Source of the DNA: Fennellomyces sp. T-0311
Lineage: Eukaryota; Mucoromycota; Mucoromycetes; Mucorales; Lichtheimiaceae
Direction of reading: 5' to 3'
DNA: 40,240 nucleotides
Assembly (NCBI GenBank): GCA_025266875.1
Contig: JALLLT010000103.1
Span: 1 to 40,240 of the forward strand
The notes under the pieces were generated by a model that saw only the letters and a list, made by a program, of their open reading frames with translations, was not told the origin of the DNA and made no database searches. Below are positions 12,083 to 21,764 of the stretch, piece after piece; the first letter of the stretch is position 1, and each line of letters begins with the position of its first letter. The translations under genes and the position numbers were made by a program.

Positions 12083-13286
12083 TAATATCTTAGTTAATTT
12101 CAAATAACTACATGCATTTTGCTTTATCGAATAGTTTAGATTATGAAAAGCAGAAGTGAATGGGTGACAAGTGGAATATTTAATAAGGCCGTGCTTACTC
12201 GACTTTGACAAAGACCTTCCTATTGAAAACGGTGGCCGATGTATCAGACACCGCTACGCATTGCTTTCATGACAAATCAATCATTCGCGGAAAAAGGTAC
12301 GTACAAATACCCGTATCCAAGTAAGTACATAAACAGCTCAGGTTTTTTCATTCTACTTTCCTTACCCAACCCTATGGACCTAGTTTCCTTCGAACGTTTT
12401 GCAAGTCAATACATTTTTCTCACCTTCATTCTCCTGCTGAAGGATTGGGCATCCAGACAACGCAAATGAGACTATACTGTTCGAGAGGCCATTGTTCCGC
12501 ATGTTGATTTAGCTGCTTATCGTATCCTTCACACTCCACACTCTGGTACATGGGTTACCCAGTTCGGATTCAATCCAAAATCTTTCGCACTTCTCCACAG
12601 CCATTTCGCATCCATCTATCCACCAGCCTCTGGCCGAGGTCGTCGTCGAATGCTTGGTACGGAGGCGACTTTGGCAGCGACTCTGATGTGGCTTCATACA
12701 ACGGCGAAGATTGATACCATGGCATGCTTCTTCGGTGTCTCGTATTCGACCATGTCAAGGAGTGTTGGTCAGGGGCTGAGAACCCTCGACCAGCTCTTCG
12801 AAACCGTACACGATCAACGATGGATGATTGGCTGACCTCGCTGTGAAGACATTCAGCGCTTTGCCCATATGGTGTGATATTCTCAAATAAGATCAGACGT
12901 GAAAGTGCGAGACCGAATTCAAGATGTTTTTATTGATGACAAACTACTCAGATATTTATATTGTTGAAGCAGTCGGGATGAACGCTTCTTGGTGATGTTC
13001 CGAATCCATGTTTAGACGGCGATATAGGACGAGCGTCCTGTTAAGTAACTTATCCATGTTTCGGGTAAACTCGATGAGTCCTTTGATGTCCTAATCTAGA
13101 TCAACACTATCGTTGAAAATATCTCCAATATCCCCAATATCCCCAATATCCCCTTGCAATTCAACTGCGACATACGTTTTGGTAAATTCGTGTAACATCG
13201 TACAACCGTAAATGTGTCACTATCAAAGCAGGCTTTGACATCACTCGATTGGCTGATAAAAAAAGCTTTATTCAAAAAAAAAGTTA

Positions 13287-14673
13287 TTAGCGACTGTGTC
13301 GCTGCTGCGCATGATCTGACGGAAGTAAACGTTTTCGCCGGTTTTCCCGACGGATCGATTGTTCCGCCAAACTCTGAGCCTCGGTTATCGTTCCAGGCGT
13401 GAAAGCTCTGAAGGCAGGCAACATATGGCTGGCGGCATTTGCCATGAAGGACGCATGCCAACTGTCTTGAATGAAGATTGGTTGCTGCCGTTGCCGTTGC
13501 AGTTGCTTCAATGGTTGTTGCGGTGGTTGCTGTGCTGGTTGCCGTGATGCTGCACCAAAGGAAACAGAGGCTTCCACTTCTTCGTCGTCGTCGCTACTCA
13601 CAAGTAACAATTCAGAATATTAATGTCACCCAAGAATTAGAAAAAAAATACAGTCATACCTGCTGTCACCACTTGCCGATGCTCGTGGATGGTCAAACAA
13701 CGAGGACGAAGAAGAGGAAGCGCGCTGAATGCCAGTGCTAGAGTTTTATTACAATAAGTTAGACTGGATCAAACATGTGAAATAATAGATCAAAAAATGC
13801 TTACCTGCCATGAGCAACGATGGATCCCGAAGGGCTAAAAAATCGGTTAGTAAAAGCCAAGTTGTACTTATCTTACTTGTCGGACGCCATGGACATCATG
13901 GAGGACTGGCGATCTATGATTCTTGGCGTCGAGGCTATCGACATAGTGGAGGAGGGTGCGGCCACGGAGGAAGTGTTCGCCCGCACGGCGTTGGCACCGG
14001 CAGCAGCACTGGTATTTTTTTTTATGTTAGTTGCCACATACATTACAAACGTTATGAGTATATCATGATCATTACATTACCTCTTCTTTGACAAAGATAT
14101 CCATTTAATAGTGAGCGCTCCTTTTGCCACCCAGTTACTTTCGCAGTTGCGCATTGGAACGCCATAAGCTTGCTCCATGAAGCTGCTCAGGTTTTCCTCT
14201 ACTGTCAACTTTCGCACCTTATCGCATTCCTTGATGCCACCAATGGAGGCATACTTGGCATAGAGCGCTCCAGCCCCAAAGCTTCCAACCTTCTCAACCG
14301 TCACAGTGTAGAGTGACTCCGTGATTCGTTTGGTGTTCCCACAGACGCCGGTCAGGAAGCTCTTGATGTCCTGAGGCTTGATGCTCTTCTTGGTATTGCC
14401 ATGAGGCTTTACAGGGGCAGCAATTACGCGACCTTTCAGGTCGACTAGCTCATAGCCCTTCACTCTCTCAATCCCAGAAGGAAGTTGCGGAAGAACAATC
14501 GAAGCTGTCATAACTTGTTGCCTGGTCAAGGCAATAATTTGCTCTTGGACCTGGTTCATTTGTTCGACCGATTCAGAGACGGTGGTCTGCAAATCGTTAA
14601 CCTGCCTCTGGAGAATCCCAATCTAGTAGAGGACTTGGGCCAACACCTGCTGGGTGTTGTCAGTGAAGTTCAT
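13287..14673 (-). CDS. unknown coiled-coil protein carried by the TIR element
   Basis: Five exons on the minus strand: 14673-14081, 14008-13877, 13834-13805, 13737-13660 and 13596-13287, with introns of 72, 42, 67 and 63 nt. They sum to 1143 nt, an exact multiple of three. The N-terminus (QVNDLQ, ESVEQMNQVQEQ) looks coiled-coil. A central region of about 120 residues contains DLKGRV, SFLTGVCGN, YAKYASIGGI and NWVAKGALTIKW. A Ser-rich stretch (RASSSSSS), an acidic SDDDEEVEA and a Gln/Pro-rich tail follow. A TAG at 14623-14625, after VLAQVLY, interrupts the otherwise open first exon; a later ATG is possible. I do not recognise the family. The central block resembles a compact DNA-binding or protein-interaction domain only by composition. 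Confidence 0.7.
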
Positions 14674-14788
14674 GGTGTTTGCAGGGTTGATAGGAAAGAT
14701 TCAATTGAAGAAAAAAGAAGGCTGCTTACCTTACGCGCCACGTCACCTAGTAATACAAAGACGGAGATTGTAGTAAAATGATCATAAG

Positions 14789-15133
14789 TGGGGATATTCG
14801 AGATACTGGAGATATTGCACTGTTTTTATATTAGCTTCTTTCTAAAGATTATATATTTGGTCGTTTGTGAACCCAAGAGAGGGTATATTGGAGTTATTGG
14901 AGATATTGGAGATATTTTTTATGTGCCGCTTAACAGTAGTTACACTAACGCTCACCATCCCGCACTCTTTATGGTATAGCTCGCTTTAGGCATGGGAGAT
15001 ATTGTGGATATTGGGGATATTGGAGATATTGTACTGCTTTTGTATTAGCTTCTTTCTAGAGTTTCTATATCTGGTCGTTTGTGAACCCAAGAGAGGGGAT
15101 ATTGGGGATATTGGGGATATTGGAGATATTTTC
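14789..15133 (+). repeat. two direct copies of an iteron block
   Basis: 14789-14921 and 14992-15133 are diverged direct copies: GATATTGGAGATATT units, then ATTAGCTTCTTTCTA, then GGTCGTTTGTGAACC, then more GATATTGGGGATATTGG. The second copy runs into the right TIR. Subterminal arrays of this kind are typical transposase-binding sites; here they lie upstream of the element's gene. Confidence 0.75.
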
Positions 15134-15983
15134 AACGATAGTGCAAAGTAGTTTTGGACAGATGTTGGCAGAAACTGGACCAATGGATGACGTACGGTTG
15201 GTGCCGTCGAAAGAACGAATAGAATGGATGTGTCTGAGACTGAAACAAGCAGGCATTCTCTGTGGGAAGGTGTAGGATACGACATATGGTAGAGGCCAAG
15301 GCACCGGGTTTAGAAAGAGTGTTTGGATTTGTTGACGAGCTCAAGCTTCGAGTCCAGGAGCCAGGAGACGCGAACAAGCAGAACGCATATTACAACGGTT
15401 GGAGGTCCGGAACATATGTCTCTCAAGTACTTGTATTTACACCAGATGGCTGTATCTGTTGGCTGAGGTGAGTTGTGATTGTTATTGTATAGAAAGTGCG
15501 CGTATTAACTTGGATATTAGCTATAACAAACCTGGTGCTTACCACGACTCCACTGTTGCTGGCGAACTCTACAGAAAGCTTCGTACTAGAGTATCTGATG
15601 GCTATCGCATTCTTGCTGATTCCGCATTCCATGGCTCAAGCAACAACGACTTGGCGGCAAAGATCTTGCGAGTGCCAAGGCAAAATTCACGAGAGTATGA
15701 TCAGTCGCAACAATCGTGGTATCGCGTCATTACAACGAACCAGCAAGCGGTGGAATGGGGTATGCGACCAGTTCAATCAGGATTCCAGTGATTGAAGCTC
15801 CCATTGCCAGCCAACGATACTGCACGTTTCCTGATCTTGCATGTAATCTTCAGATTGCATAATTTTCGTGTCACTGAGATGAAGATCAGCCAGATACGGA
15901 AAGTATACCATGAGCCATGGGTGAATGGGCAACGGCAGAGTGAAGGGGAGGAAATGGCGATGGTAGGGGTGAATAACCCATAG

Positions 15984-17230
15984 TAATAAAATAAAATAAA
16001 CGTTTTGAAGACCATTTTGTATAAACTGGTTATGCAGTCGTAGCACATCCTTGTGTTACATCGTTTATTTTATTCTGAATAGAATTTTGAATACCATCCA
16101 TTTACAGTATCATGGTTATGAAAGAAATCCTTTGAAGATGATAGATGCTGCCGGAATAGGCACTATTTAGGGGAGAGGTTACTAAACGGTGCCTCAAAAT
16201 TTATAGTAGAAGACAGCAATTAAATGGGGGTTATATGCGGCATTATGCATAGTGGAAGAGATGTAAGCAAAAAAAAATTAGCAACTACTGCGAGAGTATG
16301 CACTATGCACATATATTTTGTATAAAGAAATGGCGGTGGATTGAACAGGGTATGTATAAACTACACCGGGTCAGGGGAGCTGACAGAGGGGAGGAAGCTT
16401 GCTGCATGATAAAAGCAACAAAGCAACAGAGTATGATAGGATGCATACTGTCTTGTGTAATTATATGTGAAATGCAACGTTGGTTGTATATATCATACAT
16501 AAAAAGATAGCATGCTATCAATTTGTTTTTTATAAATTGCCTTCGTCCCACTGCGTCCTGGCACGTCCCAAAAATTTTAAACTCAAGCAGGACATGGGTA
16601 ATTTTAAGCCAATTATTTATTGCCCTTGACAATAAATAACTCGTTATTTCTGGCCCGCGTCCTCACCTAAAAGTACAGAGCATTTCTTCGAGTGAATGCC
16701 GATCATAAAGGTAATCTGGGCTCTCGACTACGTATATGCTGTTTATAGATTCGTTGGATGAGTCATGTGAGGCTTTGATGTTGGCATTCTCGCGTAGAAA
16801 CCTTGGAGTTGTAAGTTACTGTACCTCCTCCCCTCCCCCCAATTTTTTTATGGCTATGGGCGAGAAAAGCAGCTATGCTAACTTTCAAGTATCTACGTAA
16901 ATAAAATGGCGAAGGTAGCAAAAATATAAGGTATCACTATGAACGAATTTTTTGATCGTCTGATATGTGCTTATAGCAAGGGGTGGATAACAAGAGGGCG
17001 TGATGTACCTTGGGTCAGTGGTCTAAAGGCGCATTACAAAGGGTACAGGAAAAGATGGATATTATTTACAGGGTGCTGATAAAGACTTGATTACATCAGT
17101 CCTTATTAATTGAGTGTGCCTAATGGTGACAATGTGCAGAATGCCTTGGATCGAAATAAGATAGAAGCGCATAAAGCAAGCCAAAGTGCGATCCTGGACA
17201 GAAGTGTATATGAAACTGAAGTTAATGTTA
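15984..17230. other. gene-free interval with a short palindrome
   Basis: No coding sequence supported. It contains a perfect palindrome, TTATTTATTG, 7-nt loop, CAATAAATAA at 16613-16639, flanked by GC-rich CGTCC motifs (GCGTCCTGGCACG near 16557 and CCCGCGTCC near 16650). A similar motif in inverted orientation lies near 20975-20997. Confidence 0.5.
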
Positions 17231-17235
17231 CCAGG

Positions 17236-17647
17236 CATTGTATCCAATATGAACATAACCACTGATCATTATCTTGGAATGGCTATCTCTCACTTTCCTT
17301 TTTGATAAAACTCACTTCTGCAGATATATCTTCCGTATCAGGCTTACTGTCATAGACGTTGTCATGAATGTGTGTTAACAGCTATCATCTAGCTTATCAT
17401 TATCCGCTATGGACCGGCTCTATAACGATAGACATCATCTGTTCCCAATAATACCCCAACATGGCGCGCATAATGTACATACAGACAATCATGATATGAC
17501 TTTGGATAGCGTCGGTAATAGGAAATCCCATCCACGATAAGCATTTAATATGGATAGAGCGAACTCTTCACCTTAAAAAATACAGTTTTCTGAGTCTCAT
17601 TGGCTACCATTGTCCTTTTCGATACTCGATACTTCGGTCTTATCTCA
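17236..17647. mobile_element. solo LTR, family B, copy 1
   Basis: 412 bp, alignable throughout with 31554-31968 (415 bp). It begins CATTGTATCC and ends CTTATCTCA. Flanking CCAGG (17231-17235) and CTAGG (17648-17652) look like a 5-bp duplication with one change. It has a TATA-like element near the 3' third and no internal coding sequence. Confidence 0.75.
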
Positions 17648-17811
17648 CTAGGAGAATATACGTGATATATTTAGGTATCTATACGTAGTGATAAAGAAAA
17701 ATACAGATTTGACAAGAGAAAGGGGAAAAAAGACTACTAAACAAGTAAGGGAAATTCTGAGAGATGGGAGGGGGAGGAACTTACGAAAAAAAAGGTGACA
17801 AGAAAGATGGA

Positions 17812-20660
17812 TTAGCAGAAAAACATAAAGGCATTATCAGATAACCAGTTTATAGACCTGTTCTCCATGGTCTGCTTCCGATCGAAGAACAACATAGCCT
17901 CGTGTTCAGTCATTGGGGGATGTTCGGCGGCATACTTCTTGATGGCTTCAATAATAATGCGCCTCCGGTTATACCATCTGGTATTCTTGGCGGACTTTCG
18001 CCATCTGGTACCGTACGCGTCCTCCAACCATTGAATGGGCATCACGTTTGGAGGATACCCATCAAACCACTCACTCCACAACTGGGACAATTTCTTGGTG
18101 TTACGATTCATCGGAACCTGTGGTGGCTCAGACGGTGGTGTCGCTGGCAGGGATGGTTGCGAAACAGGAGCAAGAGGTATGTACGGGAGCGTGACCGTGG
18201 CCGTCGTCAATGGAGTTTGCTGCCGTACTTGTTGTTGGGTTTGCCTACCCTGGTCATCTTGCTGATTTTGCGGGTGTGGTTGTGGTGTGGTTGTGGTTGT
18301 TGTTGTGGCTGTTGTGGCTGTAGCTGCGGTTGCCCACCTTGGCCAAGGTTTAACGTCATTGTCAAGGGCACCTGATCAGAAGCAATGCTTGAAATCTGCT
18401 GAAGCAAGTTGTTGATATTGCTCGCTTGTTCAGCTACCCAGACAATGCTTGTAACGGTGTTAAAACAGTGGACAAAAACTGAAACTGCTGATTCATAGCT
18501 GCGATGTGGGAGTTCAACGTCTGATTTTGCACCTCAAAGCGTGCATTAACCTGGTGTGCCAAATCACTCAACTGACGTTGAATAACTGGCATGGCTCTTT
18601 GCAAAAGCAGTTCGGGTGGTTCAACATCAGTCTCCACTGCAGCTGTCACTTTACTAAAAAGTAATTCACAGTTAGCAAAATGAAGGTATAGTGCAATAAC
18701 GAAATATACTTACCACTCAAAGGCCTTGTACAGGTCGTCTTGAAATAAGGAATTTCTCCACAAATAATGCTGGGGAAACTCTTCTTCATCAGCACTGAGT
18801 CTTGCAAGAAAACAATACGGAGTTGTGCAAGTAGCTTGAGGAACATGTCGGCCACACAAGATGGCTCTGCTACCCTTTTGTTGTCCAATTTTTCGCGCCA
18901 CTCGTCGACAAAGGGAAATACTTTCTTGACCAATTCTTCCGGGGGGATCTCGGTCGCACGGGGAAGGTAAAACTGGCCAGCCTCTCTAGGAAAACCCGCC
19001 AGCGTTCTCAAGAACTCGTGTGGAAGATTGGTAAGATAGCTGGTGGTAAGAGAGCTTGAATTCCAGCGACCGGCGCGACGAATTGCCGATTCCGCTGCAC
19101 CGTCGAGTTCTGCCATCCGGGCACCGGCACCACGCATCGCATGCGTCTTTGCTTTGCTGTGAAGACCAACTGCTTCGAATGCTTCCTTGATGACTGCCAG
19201 ATGCTGAGAGTAGCTGAGAGCTTTTGTGGGACTGCCGTCGGAAGACTTGATGAGCTTGTAGTCGTACCAGTCAGAGTTTCTGTCCATCCCAGGGAAGCGC
19301 TCCTCGTAATGCTGAAAGCGACTGAATAAGTAGCAAGCAAGCATCATATGCGCACATATATCAACTTTAACATTGCGTAAGCACCCAGCAACCTCGACCC
19401 GGCCGTTCTTGTTTGTCTTCCCCTGCTTGAGAATCATGACTAGGGCATGACATTCAGTGATTCCTTCATTTTCAAGGTGGACAGATTGGAGATCAGGAAA
19501 CTCCAAACCGCGTATGCTTTCACCACGAAGCAAGCCATAGTGCTGTAAAAGAAAGGATACGCCGTTTCGCAAATGATGTTCTTGTCCTTGGTTCCAAAAA
19601 TGGTTGACGACTAGTTCCATTTCGCGCCTTGTCGCGTATCCATCAGCAGCTGTGAAGGCGCCTCTATCGTCGTAATTCTCGCGCCTAATTCGGTTTTCCT
19701 CCTTGCGTAGCCAATCTAGCAATGCTGAAACTGTTTTTCCACGTGGGCTTGGACGATAGAAGCCATCTGTCAGACACTGTTCAGCCCAAAGGTCAACAAT
19801 CGCAGCAGCATATGCTTCCACGGTTGCAAGCTTGACTGTCTTAATACGGCGACCGTTGGCATCGGTAGGTGGAGTATACGTAGTATCAGGAGCAGAGGAA
19901 GAGCTAGCAGCGCCTGGCGAAGTGGTGATGGAGGAGGAGGAGGTAGCAGAGGGATTGTCGAGTGGTGCTGTAGATGACTGACCGGCACTGGCAACCTCAT
20001 CAAGGTCAGGAATATTGTCCTCATTGGTGTAAGGCCACGCGACTTCGAGATCTTCGTCTTCGGAATCTTCTTCGAAATCAACATCGGAATCGCGATCAAC
20101 TTCGCGATCAACATTACCGACAGACGATTCAGCAGTAGTTGGCGTCTCAGCAGCGTCAGGTCGAAGAATACCAGCTAAAGGCATAGAAGCAGGTGAAGGG
20201 CGTGGTTCCGAAGGACTAGGAGCATCAGGCTGCTTTCTTTTCTTGCCTCGCTTGCGTGTGGGCGGAATGCTACCTATATAACACTTTTAGTCAATTATCT
20301 GTTTATATAAGTTTTAAAGTACTAACCTCTTGCTTCAAGAAAAGATGAAGCTTAAGGTCGTCAGGATACTCGTCCTGACCTTGCTTGCGGCACCATTCCT
20401 TGAATTCTTTTGACGACTTTTATACTGCTTGATCGTGTTCGGTGGTCGCGCTTCTCGGGAAGTCGAAACGTCTCAAGGGCTGCCATATCTCTTGCTCTTA
20501 CGTACGCCTGCTCCTCGGTCTCTTCCTCCTGAACAGGTTGCTGAATAGGCTGGAATGCTTGCTGTGTAGGTTGGGTTGCTTGTAACTGCTGTGCAGCTCG
20601 GAGGCGGGTCTGAGCTCGATTGCCTTGTTTGCTTCGTCTACCACTGCCTGCTCCACCCAT
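17812..20660 (-). pseudogene. Crypton tyrosine recombinase with GCR1_C-type domain, decayed
   Basis: Read on the minus strand. The N-terminus (ATG at 20660) is MGGAGSGRRSK then Gln-rich, followed by core-binding-like NTIKQYK and EFKEWCRKQG found in other frames, then a basic RKRGKKRK and an acidic linker. A tyrosine recombinase core (18646-20184) shows Arg in LLRGES, His-x-x-Arg in KTHAMRG, Trp in AGRWNS and the nucleophile Tyr in SYLTNLP. After an intron near 18650-18710 come a coiled stretch, a Gln/Pro linker, and a GCR1_C-like DNA-binding domain at 17812-18210 (LSQLWSEWFDG, TRWRKS, YNRRR). The frame changes near 20430, 18780, 18440 and 18210, so no full protein is made. The architecture is that of fungal Cryptons, which insert by recombination and lack TIRs. 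Confidence 0.85.
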
Positions 20661-20704
20661 GACAAAAAGAATAAAATAGAGTACGTATAGATACAAAGTA
20701 TTTG

Positions 20705-20712
20705 GATATATA
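20705..20712 (-). promoter_or_regulatory. TATA-like box of the Crypton gene
   Basis: TATATA read on the minus strand, about 45 nt upstream of the ATG at 20660 and downstream of the TGACTCA array. Position and sequence only. Confidence 0.35.
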
Positions 20713-20750
20713 GTAGGCGTATTTATTAGAATTGGCAACTGATATTCGAT

Positions 20751-20905
20751 GTACTGACTCATAGTTCATTTTGCCAGTGGACACGCGTACTGACTCATAG
20801 TTAAATTTTCTATGGACACGCGTACTGACTCATAGTCCACTTTACTAATGGCCTCGCGTACTGACTCATAGTTCACTTTCCTAATGGACACGCATAGTGA
20901 CTCAC
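20751..20905. repeat. 36-bp tandem array of TGACTCA sites
   Basis: Units begin GTACTGACTCATAG at 20751, 20787, 20822 and 20858, with a fifth degenerate unit; TGACTCA falls at 20755, 20791, 20826, 20862 and 20898. TGACTCA is the known Gcn4/AP-1 bZIP consensus. The array lies 95-245 bp upstream of the Crypton start. A short ACCG microsatellite follows at about 20914-20931. Confidence 0.85.
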
Positions 20906-20960
20906 TCGACCCTCCGACCGACCGACCGACTGACTCCCCAGAAAAAATTATTATTTTCAC

Positions 20961-21540
20961 GTCCCGCTTAAGCGCAGGACGCGGGTCCAGGACGCACTGC
21001 TTAACTTACAAAATAATTCCTTTTTATATACCAAAATTTTTATTGTAAAATATGTAGACATCAAACAGCAGCAGTGTTAGCAAGGGTACCAGAGGCTGAA
21101 AAGGGAGCTCTCCAATGATGGCTGCATTGGTCCAACGTGCTGTGCCCCAGATGATGGCCTTAGTGCTCTGGTCATGCTCCGCCCATCGTTCGTGAGAGAG
21201 AAAGTACTGTATGTACTAAACCCGCATCATATATACCGCTGCATATTCTAAATTAGAAAGCTTTCTTTTTATCTAGCATTAAAGCACTGTATGAGCCAAA
21301 GGCGGAGAAGGCGGTATTGTTCCACTGCCATTTTGACGAGGAAGAGAACAGGATCGATGAGGAGTTGCATCAATGGAGAGCTAATGAAGGAACTGATGCA
21401 TTGGCGATCGATCGTATGAAGAAAAGAATCGAGAGCTCGCTGGTGAAGAAATTTCAGCAGTTGAGAGAGCAAGTTTTGCTATTTTTTAGAGGCGTTACCA
21501 AGGACAAAAAGCAATTTAAAAATTTATCACTCAATATCCT
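20961..21540 (+). other. interval with a short coding-like remnant
   Basis: No complete gene. From about 21285 to 21544 an open frame of charged, helical composition (LYEPKAEKAV, ENRIDEELHQW, RMKKRIESSLVKKFQQL) may be the C-terminal remnant of a lost gene. I do not recognise it. The GC-rich stretch 20961-20997 shares CGTCCTGG-type motifs, inverted, with 16557. Confidence 0.3.
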
Positions 21541-21720
21541 GTAATGCCACACGTCACATTGGGGCTGCATAAGCAAAGCCTTGCAAGCTATTGCAGCTGA
21601 ATTAATTGTATCATGCACAATAGCGCTATTGTTCTGTAAAAGTTGCCTGTAATTCATTAAGCCATATGTTTTTAATATGGCTTGCTTATCCAATATAAGC
21701 GCGTTAATAAGGTACGAAGT

Positions 21721-21729
21721 GTATAAAAG
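21721..21729 (+). promoter_or_regulatory. TATA box of the CACTA gene
   Basis: GTATAAAAG 36 nt upstream of the start codon at 21765; a strong TATA match at the right distance for a compact fungal promoter. Confidence 0.5.
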
Positions 21730-21764
21730 AGCAGTTCTAATTGAACTTTTTCTCTATCACTTCA

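Larger units (their letters stand above)
13105..15143. mobile_element. 2-kb TIR element with iteron-like ends and no recognised transposase
   Basis: The ends at 13105-13154 and 15094-15143 are perfect 50-bp inverted repeats: CACTATCGTTGAAAATATCT followed by reiterated CCAATATCCC units. It is flanked by CAA (13102-13104 and 15144-15146), a 3-bp target duplication. It sits inside LTR copy 1. The only coherent gene is the minus-strand one at 13287-14673, which shows no DDE, tyrosine recombinase or Rep motif, so the element is either non-autonomous with a captured gene or mobilised by an unrecognised protein. Confidence 0.85.
12873..15284. mobile_element. solo LTR, family A, copy 1 (interrupted)
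   Basis: It begins TGTGATATTC and ends GGATACGACA, with the 5-bp duplication TATGG at 12868-12872 and 15285-15289. Without the TIR element at 13105-15143 the LTR is about 370 bp, close to the 387 bp of copy 2 at 32970-33356, which shares the same ends and internal blocks such as CAGTCGGGA and GTACGGTTG. No gag-pol lies inside, so it is a solo LTR. Confidence 0.8.
12374..15983 (+). pseudogene. HARBI1-like transposase split by nested insertions
   Basis: The left part (about 12374-12870) carries an N-terminal region ending CEDIQRFAHMV; coding resumes at 15285-15289 with MVEAKAPGLERVFGFVDE. Removing 12873-15284 and one TATGG copy joins the two. The catalytic set is FVDE, then ADSAFHG, then AVEWGM (Asp, Asp, Glu). 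An intron at 15468-15520 (53 nt) joins GCICWL to SYNKPGAYHD. The C-terminus LKLPLPAND..RLHNFR..ISQIRKVY is typical of these transposases. Stops at 12467 (TGA), 12833 (TGA) and 15789 (TGA) make it dead apart from the insertion. The start is uncertain and an upstream exon before 12300 is possible. Confidence 0.75.

Noticed and set aside
13105..13160. CRISPR-like array at the CCAATATCCC repeats
   Set aside because: The units are adjacent 10-nt iterations without spacers and mirror the opposite end as a TIR.
15081..15275. Open frame containing MLAETGPMDD..ERIEWMCLRL as part of the split transposase
   Set aside because: It lies within the solo LTR; the transposase resumes at 15285 after the TATGG duplication, so this frame is chance LTR coding.
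17015..17055. tRNA-like stretch GTCAGTGGTCTAAAGGCGC
   Set aside because: It resembles an A box by chance; there is no B box, no acceptor stem pairing and no CCA-proximal structure.
20766..20960. Minus-strand ORF with repeated YESVR units
   Set aside because: It is a translation of the 36-bp tandem repeat; unit spacing varies (35 and 36), so the frame is not maintained by selection.
16557..20997. GC-rich CGTCCTGG motifs as TIRs of a large element enclosing the Crypton
   Set aside because: Only about 10 bp match, no target duplication is visible, and Cryptons lack TIRs.
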